Positions 1-11,987 of a stretch of 64,000 nucleotides of DNA are shown here, piece after piece. The notes beneath the pieces are model-generated. The model did not search any database. It worked only from the letters and a program-made list of their open reading frames with translations, and was not told where the DNA came from. The position numbers were made by a program, and so were the translations under genes. The first letter of the stretch is position 1, and each line of letters opens with the position of its first letter. The stretch covers positions 21,262,875-21,326,874 of the forward strand of contig OZ234495.1 in NCBI GenBank assembly GCA_965153455.1, given 5' to 3'. The DNA comes from Sphagnum compactum. Its lineage: Eukaryota > Bryophyta > Sphagnopsida > Sphagnales.

Positions 1-420
1 CTTTGGGAACATCATAAGGAACATGTGGCAAAACATATTGTCTAAAAATTAAAGAACAAAAGGTGGATAACAAATGGGAACTTGGGGAACATCATAAGGA
101 ACATGTTGCAAATCATATAGGGGGATACAATTAAAGAACAGATGTGGCCATGGGAAACTGTGGGAACATCATAAGGAATGTGTGGCTAAGGAAATATTGG
201 GATAAATTTCAAGAACAAATGTGGATGACACATGGGAAGTGTGTGAACGTCGTAAGGAACGTGTGGCAAAGCATATATATATGGAATGAAGTTAAAGATC
301 GAATGTGGGTGATATGTGAGAACCGTTGGAACATCATAGGGAACATTGGGAAAGCATATGGGAGTTACAATTAAGTGACACATTGAGAACAGTCTGGGAG
401 GACATGGGAACATATGCCAT
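1..420. repeat. Degenerate tandem repeat, ~80-bp unit
   Basis: About five diverged copies of a unit near 80 bp are visible. Each contains a core like GGAACATCATAAGGAACATG followed by TGGCAAA and CATAT, starting near positions 5, 85, 163, 242 and 328. The array runs off the left edge, so its full length is unknown. Open frames across it are by-products of the repeat. Confidence 0.75.
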
Positions 421-496
421 GCAGACACCATGTGGGATAAAATGCCATGCAAATAGGTTCTTGGTGCAATTGTTGGAGAAATAAATAACAATTATT

Positions 497-937
497 GCAT
501 TCAGAAAGCTTTCATTTATTGTTTGTGAGATTGTGAAATGCCTAACAGAACACCTATCATTTCCTCTTCCCTTCTTCAACTGTCCTCCCCCAATCCCAAT
601 GTTCATAACCCCTTTTGATATTATTATATCCTTGAGTTCTCCTTATATGATGTTTGAATGCAGCCGATGGAATTGACACTTATAAGCAATGTTGTTATGA
701 AACACCAACCCACATTGGTGGAGGCTATGCTATTTATTAACAAAATATCATATGGACGATGGCACAAGGTTATTAGGTCTTGTTCTTGTTCTTTCTCTAC
801 TACTTCCACATCAACATAGTTGCACAAACAGTAGAAAACTGCAGTCCTTTGTAATCACAGTGATGCATTCAGAAAGCATGAGATTCATGGGCGATAAATC
901 AACCAAGCTCCTCCAATCTCACAAACAATAATTGGAG
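497..937. repeat. Short direct and inverted repeats downstream of metallothionein gene
   Basis: The 14-mer TGCATTCAGAAAGC occurs at 497-510 and again near 866-879. A segment reading ATTGTTTGTGAGATTG near 519-534 recurs in reverse orientation near 915-933. The remainder of 420-1170 has no recognisable coding sequence. This may include the 3' flank of the minus-strand metallothionein gene; I could not identify a convincing poly(A) signal. Confidence 0.4.
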
Positions 938-1172
938 TCCCTACAAGCTTGGATTGCCTCCTGTTTGCAACAACAAACATTACATACCTTTTAAAAAGAA
1001 ATTCCAAGGTGCATCAGTGTAATTGAAAATTCAACTCCTCCAACCAGACACACAAACAACGCCTTAGTATGTATGAAAACCAACACAGACGAGAGCCTGA
1101 GGGTCTCATCATCAGCTTCCCTCCAGTCCTCGCCTGCCCAGGATCATGAGTGTCCATGGCCCAGCCTTGTTC

Positions 1173-2511
1173 TCACTTGTGGCAATCGCAATTCGCGCAG
1201 TTGCAGTTCGGGCCGCATTTGCAGTCATTTTCACTGTTGTAGCTGTTGTTCAAAGCATAACAAAAAATGTACAAGTTGTCAGAGTAGGTAGCCTACAGAG
1301 GACAACTTTTCATGGGAGCAGAAGTTCTAGAGATGAAAAGAGTTCCAAGAGAGCAGATCAGCAGCGGACCAACATGAATAATTGCAGGAAGAAGATCGGC
1401 AACTCTAAGTAGTGAGACTGACGTCCAAAACATCGTTAAAATCGTTTTGCAACTTCAAGGAGGTCGACCGTGAGTCAGTGGCTTACTTGCGGAGACCGCC
1501 AAACGTTGGCTCCCCCATGGTCCGGGATCCGCACCTGCCAGCCATCCCGCAGGCAAAAGATCAAGAGTCATGCCTGTGGAGAATGTTATCGCTCTTGCAG
1601 AACATCAACACTCCACTCTCTTATCAGTAGATACCGCAGATATGTTATGGCAAATAATCTGCCTTGAAGGCATCTAGGTAGATCTGACTAGTACGCCTCT
1701 TCTAAAACGTTTGTTGGCAGCAAATCCTCAGAAATGAAAGATTTCGAAGATTTTCAAGAAATCTAAAAGGAACTGAAACTAAGTCTTCTGGACAGATTGA
1801 AACACTTTCTCTCGTGGAGTGATGCTTCCGATTACAGATGCTTCAGATTAGAGTTCCGAGACCTCTACAGCCGAGTTCAGCATACGTTCTGGCCGCATGA
1901 GAGCGCAGCGGGAAATCATAAAGAGGTGTTTACAGTTCAGGATAGCGTATATCGAAGTCTGACTGCTCAAACGACGACGTGCCTACAAGGAAAAGCTTCT
2001 GGACGTCCAGAAACTCCGTCACTCAATTGTGACAATAGATGGAATCTACTACCTCAACCGACCCGAACCGAAACAGAACAAAAAAACAAAACAAAACACT
2101 CTAGTGACCTTGACGGAGAAAATTATCAGACAAGAATGAGAAGAGATCATCTCAAAATGAAAAGGAAAACATGGAATTAGCAAATCCTGGAAATCGAAAG
2201 AAATCGCCTCACAAAGGAAAGAAAGCATGGAATTAGCAAAACCTGGAAATCGAAAGAAATCAGATCACAAAGAAAACGAAAGCATGGAATTAGAAAATCC
2301 TGGAAATCGAAAGCAATGAGCTCACAAGGAGAAGGAAAGCATGGAAGTAGTAAGTCCTGGAAATCGAAAGAAAAATGAAAGCATGGAATTTGCAAATCCT
2401 GTAAATCAAAACAAACCAATCCATAAGACAGAAATAGCAGACTCACTTGCAGTTGGATCCGCAGTTGCAGTTAGACCCACAGTTACAGTTGCTGTTTCCG
2501 CAGCCGGACAT
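1173..2511 (-). CDS. Metallothionein-like protein, plant type (three exons inferred)
   Basis: Small cysteine-rich protein expected to bind Zn/Cu/Cd ions in the cytosol. On the minus strand exon 1 (2447-2511) starts MSGCGNSNCNC and carries a repeated GSNC motif; it ends at a GTGAGT donor. Exon 3 (1173-1242) encodes the C-terminal cluster CKCGPNCNCANCDCHK and a TGA stop, after an acceptor preceded by a T-rich tract. Exon 2 (1487-1534) is inferred: acceptor TGGCAG, donor GTAAGC, and phases that join both neighbours without a frame break, continuing the pattern as KCGS. The model gives 60 residues and 13 cysteines, slightly short for plant metallothioneins (about 65-80). Cys-rich ends around a Cys-free middle are typical of the family. 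Introns are about 912 and 244 bp. The terminal exons are secure; the middle exon needs transcript support. Confidence 0.8.
2170..2410. repeat. Minisatellite inside metallothionein intron 1
   Basis: Five copies of a unit beginning CATGGAATTAGCAAATCCTG start at 2170, 2226, 2283, 2340 and 2382, so the spacing is 56, 57, 57 and 42 bp. It lies just inside intron 1, ending about 35 bp from the exon 1 donor. A minus-strand open frame across it (2177-2446) merely follows the repeat. Confidence 0.85.
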
Positions 2512-2672
2512 GATGGCAGAAGAGTATGGAGGAAGAAGAAGAAGCTCGGGGCAACAAGCAGAGAGCGTGCGAGCGAGAGAGAGAGAACAAACAAAAGCGC
2601 GAGCGAGAGGAACCGGAGCAAAATGAAAAGTGGAGAAGTGAGAACTGGAGAACTTCACCTGACTCTTATAAA
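2512..2672 (-). promoter_or_regulatory. Core promoter and 5' UTR of the metallothionein gene
   Basis: Reading the minus strand, TTTATAAGAG lies at 2663-2672, about 155 bp upstream of the ATG at 2511. Between them is a CT-rich leader with several CTCTCT blocks, a common plant 5' UTR composition. Transcription would start roughly 30 bp inside the TATA element, near 2635. No metal-response element was identified with confidence. Confidence 0.6.
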
Positions 2673-2699
2673 GGACGACGGCCCACAGCCCACAACCCC

Positions 2700-4329
2700 A
2701 CGCAGGTTTCCTTTTTCTTTTTTTTCTTTTTTTCTTTTTCTTTTGGCGAAAGGTTTTATTTATTTAATGAATTTTCTACTTTTGTACAATCAGGTGTAAC
2801 CTGGCTAGGTATTTCTATAATATAAAAGGTATGTTCACACTTGGTGGTGTTAGGAACTCTAGTGTTGAGTCCCTTATTAACACCATACTAACCATTGAAG
2901 ACTTAAAAAAACTTACTTCTCATTAACATTTTATGTTAAATTAACATTCACTTAACATTAAGCTATCGGCCCATTTAACTTTGGGTGCCACCTAGGATGC
3001 CACCTATATTTTCATTTAACTTTGATTTAACATCAAGTGGGAATGCACCCATTTGAAGTGTGCTAATTATATATGCAGAGAGGATGTTGAATAGCTTGTG
3101 TAGTTATAGGTGTGCAGAATAAATGTTTTGGCCAATGAAATTGCTGGAATTGGTGCTCTAAATTTTTATTTTTTTTCCGCCTTAGTTATCTTGAGTCAAC
3201 AAATTACAGTTAAAATGTATAAGAAGGGTTTGGTAGATTTATGAGAGGTTTAGAGGACTAATGGAAATGGTAGATAGAGAGCACGGTTGTCAAGGTTCAG
3301 CCCAATAGGTTAGGTTTTTGTGTGGGCTTGAAGATAAATTTTTTGCAAGTCAATGGGATCGCTGGATTTGGTGGTCTGAGTTGGTTTTCTTAGTTATCTT
3401 GAGTGATATTACAATGGCTATTACACTTGAGTGATATTGGCAACAGCTACCTATTACACAATTTTTTTTGTGGACAACCCTTCACTCAACATCATAGTTA
3501 GCTTGCCCTTGTTGCCCTTGCCCCAAAATGGAGGTGGCTTTAGATCGCTTTGAGAAGCCACTCTCAAGTGTTTCATGAAGGTTTTCAAAAGACTGGCTTG
3601 GATAAGCATTGCATTATTTTGTCTCTATCTGTCTCTTTCCAAATAGCAAAACAATAGAAAACCATCTCTCATGTCTGGAGGTGGGACTTTGTCTTCTATC
3701 TCTCCTTTCTCCCCCTCACAATTAAATGAGATTACCACTTTAGAGAATATCGAACTAATATTTTAGACAGTTGCGTATTCATCTTGCTCTTGTACCAGTA
3801 ATTAAGAAATTTTCTTGGAAATTATGAAGCAAAATCAATGGTACAAGAAAAGTCCCTAAAAGCTCACCCGTGACTCACCACCCCACCCACACGACCCTTC
3901 AAGGAAAAACCATCACCAGGGGCAAAGCTCGTATTGAAACACGGTGAAGTTCCTTTCATGCCATCCTTCGTTTTCCTTGGTCAAAAGGCTTCAAGCAAGC
4001 CATTTGTCGTAAGGGAATTCTCTTCAATTTTATGATTTTGGATATTTGCAAATGTTGATGTTTAGACTCGAGCTCACATCATGGATTCTTTCTCTTTGAT
4101 CATTTGTGTTTGAACTTCCATGTAAAACTACATGTGTACCAATACAGCTACTGGCATATCCTTGGGTGGCCCCCTCATGCTCATAAAAGCACTCCAAGGT
4201 TTTTTTTCTTTGCATTTGAGAGCACCTCCGTGCACAGAAGGTTCATTTGTCAAGTGAAGAACCCTTCCACTAATGGTGCTTAAATGTTTTGCCATTTGAA
4301 TGAAAAACCCTTTACTCTTGGGAAGGTTT
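2700..4329. other. AT-rich intergenic DNA with a pyrimidine tract and a local duplication
   Basis: No gene recognised. A C/T-rich stretch sits at 2706-2752. Two related blocks, about 3136-3205 and 3346-3410, share a phrase like ATTGCTGGAATTGGTG and end in CTTAGTTATCTTGAGT, so a segment of about 70 bp appears duplicated about 210 bp apart. Confidence 0.4.
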
Positions 4330-4408
4330 GCTCCCATGGGCCTCCCTTAATTTTCGGGCGTATATACCCTTGGGCTACCGCCCTCAAATTAGGGAGGCCA
4401 TTGGGAGC
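4330..4408. repeat. Mini-palindrome (copy 1 of a dispersed hairpin repeat)
   Basis: Left arm GCTCCCATGGGCCTCCC and right arm GGGAGGCCATTGGGAGC (4330-4354 and 4385-4408) are near-perfect inverted repeats around a loop that includes CCCTTGGGCTACCGCCC. A partial second copy sits at 6468-6539, which suggests a small mobile or foldback repeat. Confidence 0.6.
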
Positions 4409-5104
4409 ATGCATTTCCTTATATGTAAAACCCACCCTAGCTGTTTCCTTTTTAGTGTTGGAGGAAAAACCTTACATCCATGAATAATGCCTTGATGCCT
4501 TGAGGGATGGTGATCACCTCATGATCTAAGCAGCCATCATCACCTCCTAATTGAAGATTCGCCTCATCTTCCAAGGTTACATAGAATGCCAAAGATCTTC
4601 AGATCATAGTGTGATCAGTTCTAGTTGGATTTTTTTTTTTCATCATTGATTTTGGATCCAATTGTACCATTGGATGCATAAGTTTAGGGTTCAGGGTTTA
4701 AACTTATTGCACATGAATTTGAAGATCCAATGGTTGGATTGGACAATTGCTTGCATTGTTGTGAAGCTAGATAGATGAAATGAGTGCCACAATGGTAGAA
4801 TCCATAATGGAGGCATAATTTCCCGCAAACCATTGTGGACTTATCCTACAATCCACGATATACCCCATATATGTGAGATGAATGGTTGTAGTTGTAGGGC
4901 TTTCTAATGGGCAGAATTCAAGATATGTTTTTCTCACCTTTTGATTTGTTTTATCGACTCCCACAAAATGGATGATTCCAGTTGTAGGTTGAAAGGTGAA
5001 CATCTAGAAAACCTTATTTTTCTTTCTTCCTTCTTTGATGGATTTGTTTTTGTGGGCTTGTGTGAAGATGGAGACTTGTAACATAATGAACCTTCTTCAA
5101 AATT

Positions 5105-5625
5105 TTCTTAAGTCTTGTTGCAGACTTCTTTTCAGATATTATGCGATATTTTCTTTTATGTTGCTTGACTATTTATTGGCCTTGCCTACCGAGGCAAAGG
5201 TATTGCGTTTAGATTCATTATAGAGTATAGTAGCTTAAGGGATTTTTATAGGCCCCTAGGTAATAAATAATAATAGGTCTATTTTTATTATATGAGGATT
5301 TTTGAAAGATGATATTTTGGCTTGTGTTGAAACTTGAGATTAGTTACAGAGTTATAATATATCTTGAAGGATTGTGGTTTCTTTTAGAGGATTTTTTGAA
5401 GATTATATTTTTGCATGGTGAAATATTTGACTTTCCATTAATTCTTCTTTTGCCTTAAGCTACTTTCTAATGTAAATGGCAAGGCCACAGTGTGACACAA
5501 CCCTTGTTTCTAGTGAAATTGAACCAGGCTTTCATAGACTTCTTTTAAGATATTATGTGATATTTTCTTTCATTCTTCTTGACTATTTTATTTCTAGTGA
5601 AAATTGAACTAGGCTTTCAGTGACA
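5105..5625. repeat. Interleaved local duplications
   Basis: A block with CAGACTTCTTTTCAGATATTA followed by TGACTATTTA at about 5120-5175 recurs at about 5535-5592. A second phrase, TTTCTAGTGAAATTGAACC, at about 5508 recurs as a near copy at about 5593. No coding function recognised. The interval 4409-5104 between the palindrome and these repeats shows nothing identifiable. Confidence 0.5.
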
Positions 5626-5639
5626 TCCCAAGTAGACGA

Positions 5640-6467
5640 TCTAAACATTTCAATTGGACCTACCCCTTGCATTTGCAAATGTGAGAAGGTACTTACTCCA
5701 TTGAGGGAGTTTTTCATATTTTCTAGCCCTATTTTGTGCCCTAAGTTAACCTAAAGCTCTATACGTGTATAGTCTATACCTACCGATTTGGCATGATTCC
5801 AGGACTTGAAAAGTGAAACATGTGTTTTTTTTCTTTTTACTATGGAACAGGCCCAGTTCCACCCGGAATGTGGTGAACCTGGTAAGGTGAGCCGTTGTTC
5901 CCGTAGGTGGTGATGCTTCTTCCAGGGCCTGTTCCAAAGCATAACAAGGCATCACAAACACGCTGGCCCTGCCAATAGATAAAATGTTGTACATACATCT
6001 ACCTACTGTGTCCACAGTATGAACACCCAAAAAAAAATCCGTTGCAATCTAAACAGTCTAAACACTTTCATAAAAAAAACCAGTTCATGTAATGTGAAAC
6101 CGGTTCTCATAAGGTAAAACTTCCAAAAGTTGGATCAAATGTGATAGTTCTTGTCCCTGTGGGGGCAGGGCCCAACAAGTTTTCTGACCGCCGATTTCAC
6201 ATTTCAAGTGCATTCTGAGTCATTGATTCATGGATTCACAAAAAATACTGATACAGACAGTAGCTCCATAAGTGCTGCCAGCGTATTGTCGTCTCTCCCA
6301 CCTAAGAAAAAACCTAGAAAAATGTCGGAATTTGACCCCAAAACTGCTTACTTACGTATTTGAAACAACCTCCTCTGAAGCTGCCTTCATCAATCGCAGA
6401 GACTCACCATTCACATGCAAACATTCGACCATCCAGGTAAAAGACCTTGGTACTTTACGTGGCAGAA
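5640..6467. other. Unassigned region of higher GC
   Basis: Contains GC-richer sequence around 5845-6005 and 6150-6480, unlike the AT-rich surroundings, with several short open frames (longest 94 codons, minus strand 5746-6030). None matches a protein family I recognise. It could be an old element fragment or a decayed gene. Confidence 0.3.
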
Positions 6468-6539
6468 GCTCCGGGCCTACACCCTTGGGCTACTGCCCTT
6501 GAGGTTATGACCTTCAAATTAGGATAGGCCATTGGGAGC
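6468..6539. repeat. Mini-palindrome (copy 2, partial)
   Basis: Shares with 4330-4408 the phrases CCCTTGGGCTAC, GCCCTTGAG-like sequence, TCAAATTAGG and GGCCATTGGGAGCA. The left arm is reduced to GCTCCGGGCCTAC. See the first copy. Confidence 0.55.
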
Positions 6540-9500
6540 AACCCCTTCCCCCATAAATAATTGTAGAATCAAGTGTGAGTGTCCATTCAGTCATTTCTTA
6601 CATACTTCATACAGTTTACAGTTTCTTACCCATGCCCTACTTTTATAATTTACCTACAAACTTTTACACTAATACATGTGTGCTATGGGCACATTCTACC
6701 TCCTAGCACTCCTTTTTTGACTGGTGAAATTTCACAAAAAAGAGAAATGCAAAATTCGTAATCCAAAAAAGACATGATTTCAGAGGTTTTCAGTGGCCAA
6801 AAATGAGGGAAACAAAAAATAATAAAAATTGTCAGATTCATATATTTGGTTTTCATTGAAATACAAAAAGATGAAACAAGATTTGTACTTTATTTCTGGT
6901 TTATAACCAGCTTTGGCTAAATCTTCCTAGGGATGGATGATCATCGGTTTTTCTACTTCTTCCTATGGATGATTGTCATGTTGGCTACAAACAAAAATTC
7001 CTGAGAAAACCATCCTCTTAGCACAATTTTGTTTTGAATATCAAGAGCAGACGAAGAACACCCAAGGTGCTAGAAGGCTCCAATTTCTGAAGTGTTTGGT
7101 GATAGGCATTTCTACCCTAGTTCGTCACTAGGCCTGGCTTTCTCTCTTAGTATGGAAAAGCTTATTGCACACAATTTCAGTTTAAAACATTACCTCATAT
7201 TCGTACATATATGATGCAATCAGCATCTATGGGGTGGCCTATTGTGTCACAAAAGTCTTCAAATAGAAAGAAAAGTTATGGACTATCTGATTTCCTTACT
7301 TTACCCATACCACTATGAAAGAGGTTTAAGGGGTGAAAGGAGACTCAAAGAAAGGGTGAAGAAGACAGGGTGAATTTACCGATTTCTCTAATATCTTAGT
7401 ATCTCTGGTTTGGACATTGGGATTCATCAATCTGTGTAGTTTGTAAGTGACATGTGGCTGATGACTTTGTCTTGGGCCCGCACCAAGTTAGAAAGGAAGC
7501 TTTTTTTGTGTGGTTTGTGTTGTTGTCTTTTGCGACTAGGTATATTTATTCTCTTTAGAAATAAGAGTTCGGACTCCAGGTGTGATTTTTTATTGGTCAC
7601 TTTAGGTTCATAGCTCAGTTCTTTGAGGAAATGTGTTTTGACATTTTTAGTTGTACGTGTTACAGTACTTCAGATGGTATCGTACTTGGGTTCGCCATAG
7701 CCATGACTCATCAGCTGTACTGCATATGCATATGGATATTATAAGATTGAATGTTTCATTGCATATCTGGATTTCAACTACTCGGATTTGAAGGAAAGCC
7801 ATCAGCTCATCTGGAATTAGCCATGTGTAATTCTCCTTGGTTCAAGTCTTTGATTGTCTTGTAGGTTCAGGTTGTTTTTTTTACTATCCCCAGGGGTTGC
7901 TAGGCTCTAGCTTGTTGTCAACTTTCCCTCTTCATTTCTACAGGTGTGTTGACTCGAGATGTTAGTTTGCATGAGTTCAATTGCATTCTTAAGTAATTAG
8001 GCCTTTGTTGTTACTAGTCTCTCTTAAGTAATTCACTCTCATCTCAAAACACTTTTCCAAAACTAATACCATTTTCTTTTTGAGGGTTTGGCCCCACGTA
8101 AAGAATGGTGAGCACCCTTTCCAACGACATTTGTTGATAGTTCACAACCTCTTTCCCACCTTAGTTTGGGTACACCTTTTCTTTTTTTAGCACCTCATGG
8201 GTAAGTAGTTTTAGCCAATCCAGGGTCTCCATCATCGAACATGTGCATCAACATATGTTTTTCAATGTTCTTTTTGAAGAAATGTTTGAAATTCATCAAT
8301 TTTTAATTTTTTCATGTTTTGGTCCAAGAGCAAGAATGTGGTTCACAACTTGATTGGTCATTCCCATATTTGCTTATTAACAACAATATTTTTCATCACT
8401 CTTCGAATTAAACTAAAGTTTCCCCATTTGTGAGTGGTGGGGCTTTTTCATTGTATGTGTACACATCCCATCAACCCATAAGCATCCATGCCTTGAGATG
8501 AGCAAATGGAAATGAACATATGAAGAGCGATGATGCAATGTGAGATGTCATTGCATTGATCGTTTAAGAAGCTAGTTTTCAAGTGATACATGAATAATTT
8601 CACATGTTTCTTTCATTCACATAATAGACCTCCTGTCTATATGTTGACATAATTCTTTTCAAAAATGAAATTTGTACTTTAATCATCATCATCATCATTG
8701 CAGATCTCACATATGTTAACTTTATATCTCAAAAAATTTCAACACCAAATTTGCAACTTTAGAAGTGACCCAAATAAAAGAAAGGAACTATAAAGATCGA
8801 TGTTCAAGAAAACAATCAAGCCCTTAACATTAGAAGTTTTTGATTGTTTACATAGACAAGTTAATGGATTTTTTCAATTTTGTGCTACCAACATATGAAG
8901 GATGAAAAGTTCTTAACAACAATCTTAACAACATTCTTTAGATGATTGGTTTTAGTTGTACATTACAAAAGATGTAGGCCACTTCCATTTTAAATCATGC
9001 CATGGTGATGGGGTTGTTCACATCCCACCACTTGTCAACCTTCCACCCATTCCCAAACTTGACTTATTCATAGCTATAGGTACCTAAGTTATTATGTCTT
9101 CAATGGGTGCCCAAGTTAGTTTAAATAATTTACATGTTTGTTTACTCTTAGTTCATACCTTTTACTTTTGTTTATTTATTTATTTATTTATTGGTTTCAT
9201 TGTAATAAAATTGGGCAGGTTTACATCATTTGGTTTCAACTAACTACCTTCAAAAAGGGCCAAGGTGAACCAACACAAACTAGTAACATGAATGAAGTTT
9301 ATGAGTGACCATGTATAATTGGGAAATGCAAAATTTGGACTTAAAACCTACCTTGATTTAGTTTACAAACAAGATATTCATAATGGTGAAAAGTAATTTG
9401 AAAAATAACTTGAAGTTATTAGGCCTTGGGTGAACTAGAACCTACATTAGTACGATAGTAAAAACTAATGTGGTCCATGTAACTATAAATAACCATTTTA

Positions 9501-9650
9501 CATGTCATGTAAAATTATGTAAATGTAAATGATGTTGCAATTCCTTCATGGGGGTATTGCACTACCCACTATCCTTGTCCATATTATGGTTTATAGAAAA
9601 ATGAAAGTATTGAATTTCACATCATTGGTAACTATGGTTTTTAAAAATAA
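6540..9650. other. AT-rich intergenic DNA, nothing recognised
   Basis: About 3.1 kb without a reading frame above 60 codons and without recognisable protein motifs. It holds microsatellites such as an ATC run near 8682-8697 and an ATTT run near 9173-9192. It is probably highly diverged repeats. Confidence 0.4.
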
Positions 9651-9654
9651 CAAA

Positions 9655-10080
9655 ACAAGACCACAATGAAAGCAAGATGGCAAAGGAGAGTTCATTAGAA
9701 ACAAGTTGTTTATCAAACTTGCAACAATGTTAGGAGTTGCAAAATAACCACAATGCAATTACTTAAACTTACAAAAATTGTAAATGAAGAAAAACAACAT
9801 GGTGGAGCTCACCTTCAACCCTAAACCCTCCTTTGCAAGACCAAAATGAAGGGTGTTGCAAAATAATCACAAGAAAGAGGGGGTGCAACATGATAAAAAA
9901 GAGTATGAAATAAAGAGTAAGAAGATCACCTAAAATAAATCATTTTTGGAGCTTGCAACAATGCAAAAAGTTGTAAAATAACAACGCCACCAATTGCACT
10001 TTAAAACAACATTTAAACAAAGGGGAATGACATGAAAGAGTTCACAAGATCACAATGAAAAAAACTAAGTTACAAAATAT
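9655..10080. repeat. Weak degenerate tandem repeat rich in GCAACAATG / TTGCAAAATAA
   Basis: Phrases like TTGCAACAATG and GTTGCAAAATAACCACAA recur near 9719-9752, 9853-9870 and 9953-9985, alternating with ATGAAAG/CACAAGA stretches. Copies are strongly diverged, and the unit is roughly 110-130 bp. Confidence 0.4.
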
Positions 10081-10189
10081 CATTTCTTCATACTTAACAT
10101 TCTTTTTTTTCTTCATGTCTATCACTTGCCCCTTCCCTTTTCCCCTATTTTTTTCCTTCATTTTTTGTTGAATTAGCTTTTGTTTCCAT

Positions 10190-10414
10190 AGTAAAAGGAC
10201 AATATGCATACACTACATGTTTAACTTTTCAATATGTACAATAGATTACCAAGTTCGGAGATAATTGAATACAATGTGACAAAGAATTACAAACACTTCA
10301 TATCTCTTGTTAAAGTTTTTAAATGCTCTCTCTTTTCTAATGATCATTTTTTTATTCTAATAACAATGCCTTTTTCCATGTCTTAGTAAATATATTCAAT
10401 GTGTATTTTCATCA
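10190..10414 (+). repeat. 5' LTR of the copia element
   Basis: Aligns with 18765-18985 through shared phrases such as GTGACAAAGA, AAACACTTCATAT, ATGATCAT and ATTCAATGTGTATTT. It ends in CA at 10414, immediately before the primer site. The left boundary was placed by loss of alignment with the 3' LTR and could be off by about 10 bp. Confidence 0.8.
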
Positions 10415-10427
10415 TGGTATCAAAGCT
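10415..10427 (+). promoter_or_regulatory. Primer binding site for initiator tRNA-Met
   Basis: TGGTATCAAAGCT differs by one base from the common plant copia site TGGTATCAGAGC and abuts the LTR end. It would have primed minus-strand DNA synthesis. Confidence 0.85.
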
Positions 10428-10574
10428 TGGTTCAAATTTATTTGTGCTCTTCTTTAATGATAAAAATTTTTCAACCTTTATGTTAAACACAAACATATTG
10501 AATAATGCACAATGAGATCTCAAAAGATTCACATTGTTACATAATGGAAGGATCTGAAATCAAACATATATCCA

Positions 10575-11130
10575 ATGAATAATATTCAAAAGATTTTTTA
10601 TTTTGGGCATATTCCAAAATTTGATGAGACATATTTTTGGATATGGAAACATAAATCAACATTGTTGTTTAAAAATGAAAAGGTTTGGTCTATTATCAAA
10701 GGTATACAAATCAAATTTGTTTCCTCAACAACAATCCAAATAATTATTAGAACTCGTGCATTTTTTGCCACAAGCGTAGGTAGTGGAAACAATTGGGGAG
10801 TTAGAAACATAAGGTCTCTTGCAATAATCAACAATTTTTTAAACAATATTATTGTCTCACATATTCAATCATGTGTCAAATAACACATGATGCATGGAGT
10901 GAATTAATAAATTATTTGAATGTCAAAATGCCATTACAAAAAATATTTATAAGATAAGTTGCATATAGTGAAAGAAAATGAAAACATGACAAAATATATT
11001 CATTTGTTTCATGCCCTCATTGAACAATTATGAGTAGCTAGTGTTCCAATACCAAATGATGAAGTAGTTCTTTCATTAATGTGAAATATGCTTCAAAGCT
11101 CTTGAAATATTATAAGTTTTATGAACAAGC
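10575..11130 (+). pseudogene. copia gag remnant (UBN2-like)
   Basis: The open frame 10575-10883 contains KFDETYFWIWKHKSTLLF and KVWSII, matching the copia Gag pattern where a tryptophan-rich start leads into a leucine/lysine helix. After a stop and frame changes the family pattern continues as THDAWSEL near 10887, then KYIHLFHALIEQL and PIPNDEVVLSL to about 11085. Gag forms the virus-like particle in the cytoplasm. Several stops show it is not functional. Confidence 0.75.
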
Positions 11131-11261
11131 AACAATGATTACGCCTATACGGTATTTGAAAGCTAGAGTGGACCACTTTTGGCATTGCAAGTTCATTTTT
11201 TTTAGCACCTTTATGGATTAGAATTTGTCCCACATCAAATTGTTATTAAATTTTATGAAAA

Positions 11262-11530
11262 ATGACTCATGTATGTGATTGCTATAAAATTTAGTGGGAT
11301 AAAATCTTGAAATTATTTGAAGTTGAATTTTCTACACCAAATGGGGGACTTTTGATCGCATACTAGTTGCAGTGTTATAGTACATAGAGGATGTGTAAAT
11401 AGACTCACCATATGTTGAGCTTATAATGAAGAAAATTTGTTTATTTTTCAAAATTCAAAAATGTGATTAGTAATTTAAAATGGGTGTTTGCAAATCATTT
11501 GAACATTACATAAAAATTTTATGGACTTTT
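11262..11530. repeat. Dispersed segment, copy 1 (second copy at 39038-39300)
   Basis: Shares long near-identical stretches with 39038-39300, including GACTCATGTATGTGATTG, GAAGTTGAATTTTCTACACC and CACCATATGTTGAGCTTATA. It lies between the gag head and the zinc knuckle of this copia element, where a contiguous gag would not leave room. It therefore looks like an insertion or an unusual gag segment. Identity unknown. Confidence 0.65.
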
Positions 11531-11987
11531 TACATAGGCCAAAATTTGACGAAAATGGTAAAGTCCCTCATTATTATATTTGAATAAATTATTAATTCTT
11601 TTCTCACAAACATTATAAGCTTGAGGTATTACATGGTCATGTGTCATTTCTTTTTGAAAAAGATGAACATTTTTACAAGTTTATAACTTTACAAATTTTA
11701 ACCTATAAAAAATACATTGTGAAACGTATTTTATGGAGTAAAACATTTGGTCAAAAGTGGTCCACTTTAGCTTGCAAATACCCTATAATCTTTGATAATA
11801 GATTTGATCCAAAAAGAAACATTGATGAACATAAATTCATCAATAGATAACATGTCTACCTTATATGTTGGAAAAAGAAATATCAACAATAGCAGAAACC
11901 AAAAAAAAATCTTCTCGTCTAAAGATGGAGATGGAAAGAGATGTAATTCCTATCAAAAGTTCATTTAAATTTGTTTCAACAAATCAA

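Noticed and set aside
144-374. 76-codon frame at the left edge
   Set aside because: Produced by the 80-bp tandem repeat (unit not a multiple of a conserved protein motif).
2177-2446. Minus-strand 89-codon frame with repeated FDFQDLLIPCF
   Set aside because: It is the translated intron minisatellite of the metallothionein gene.
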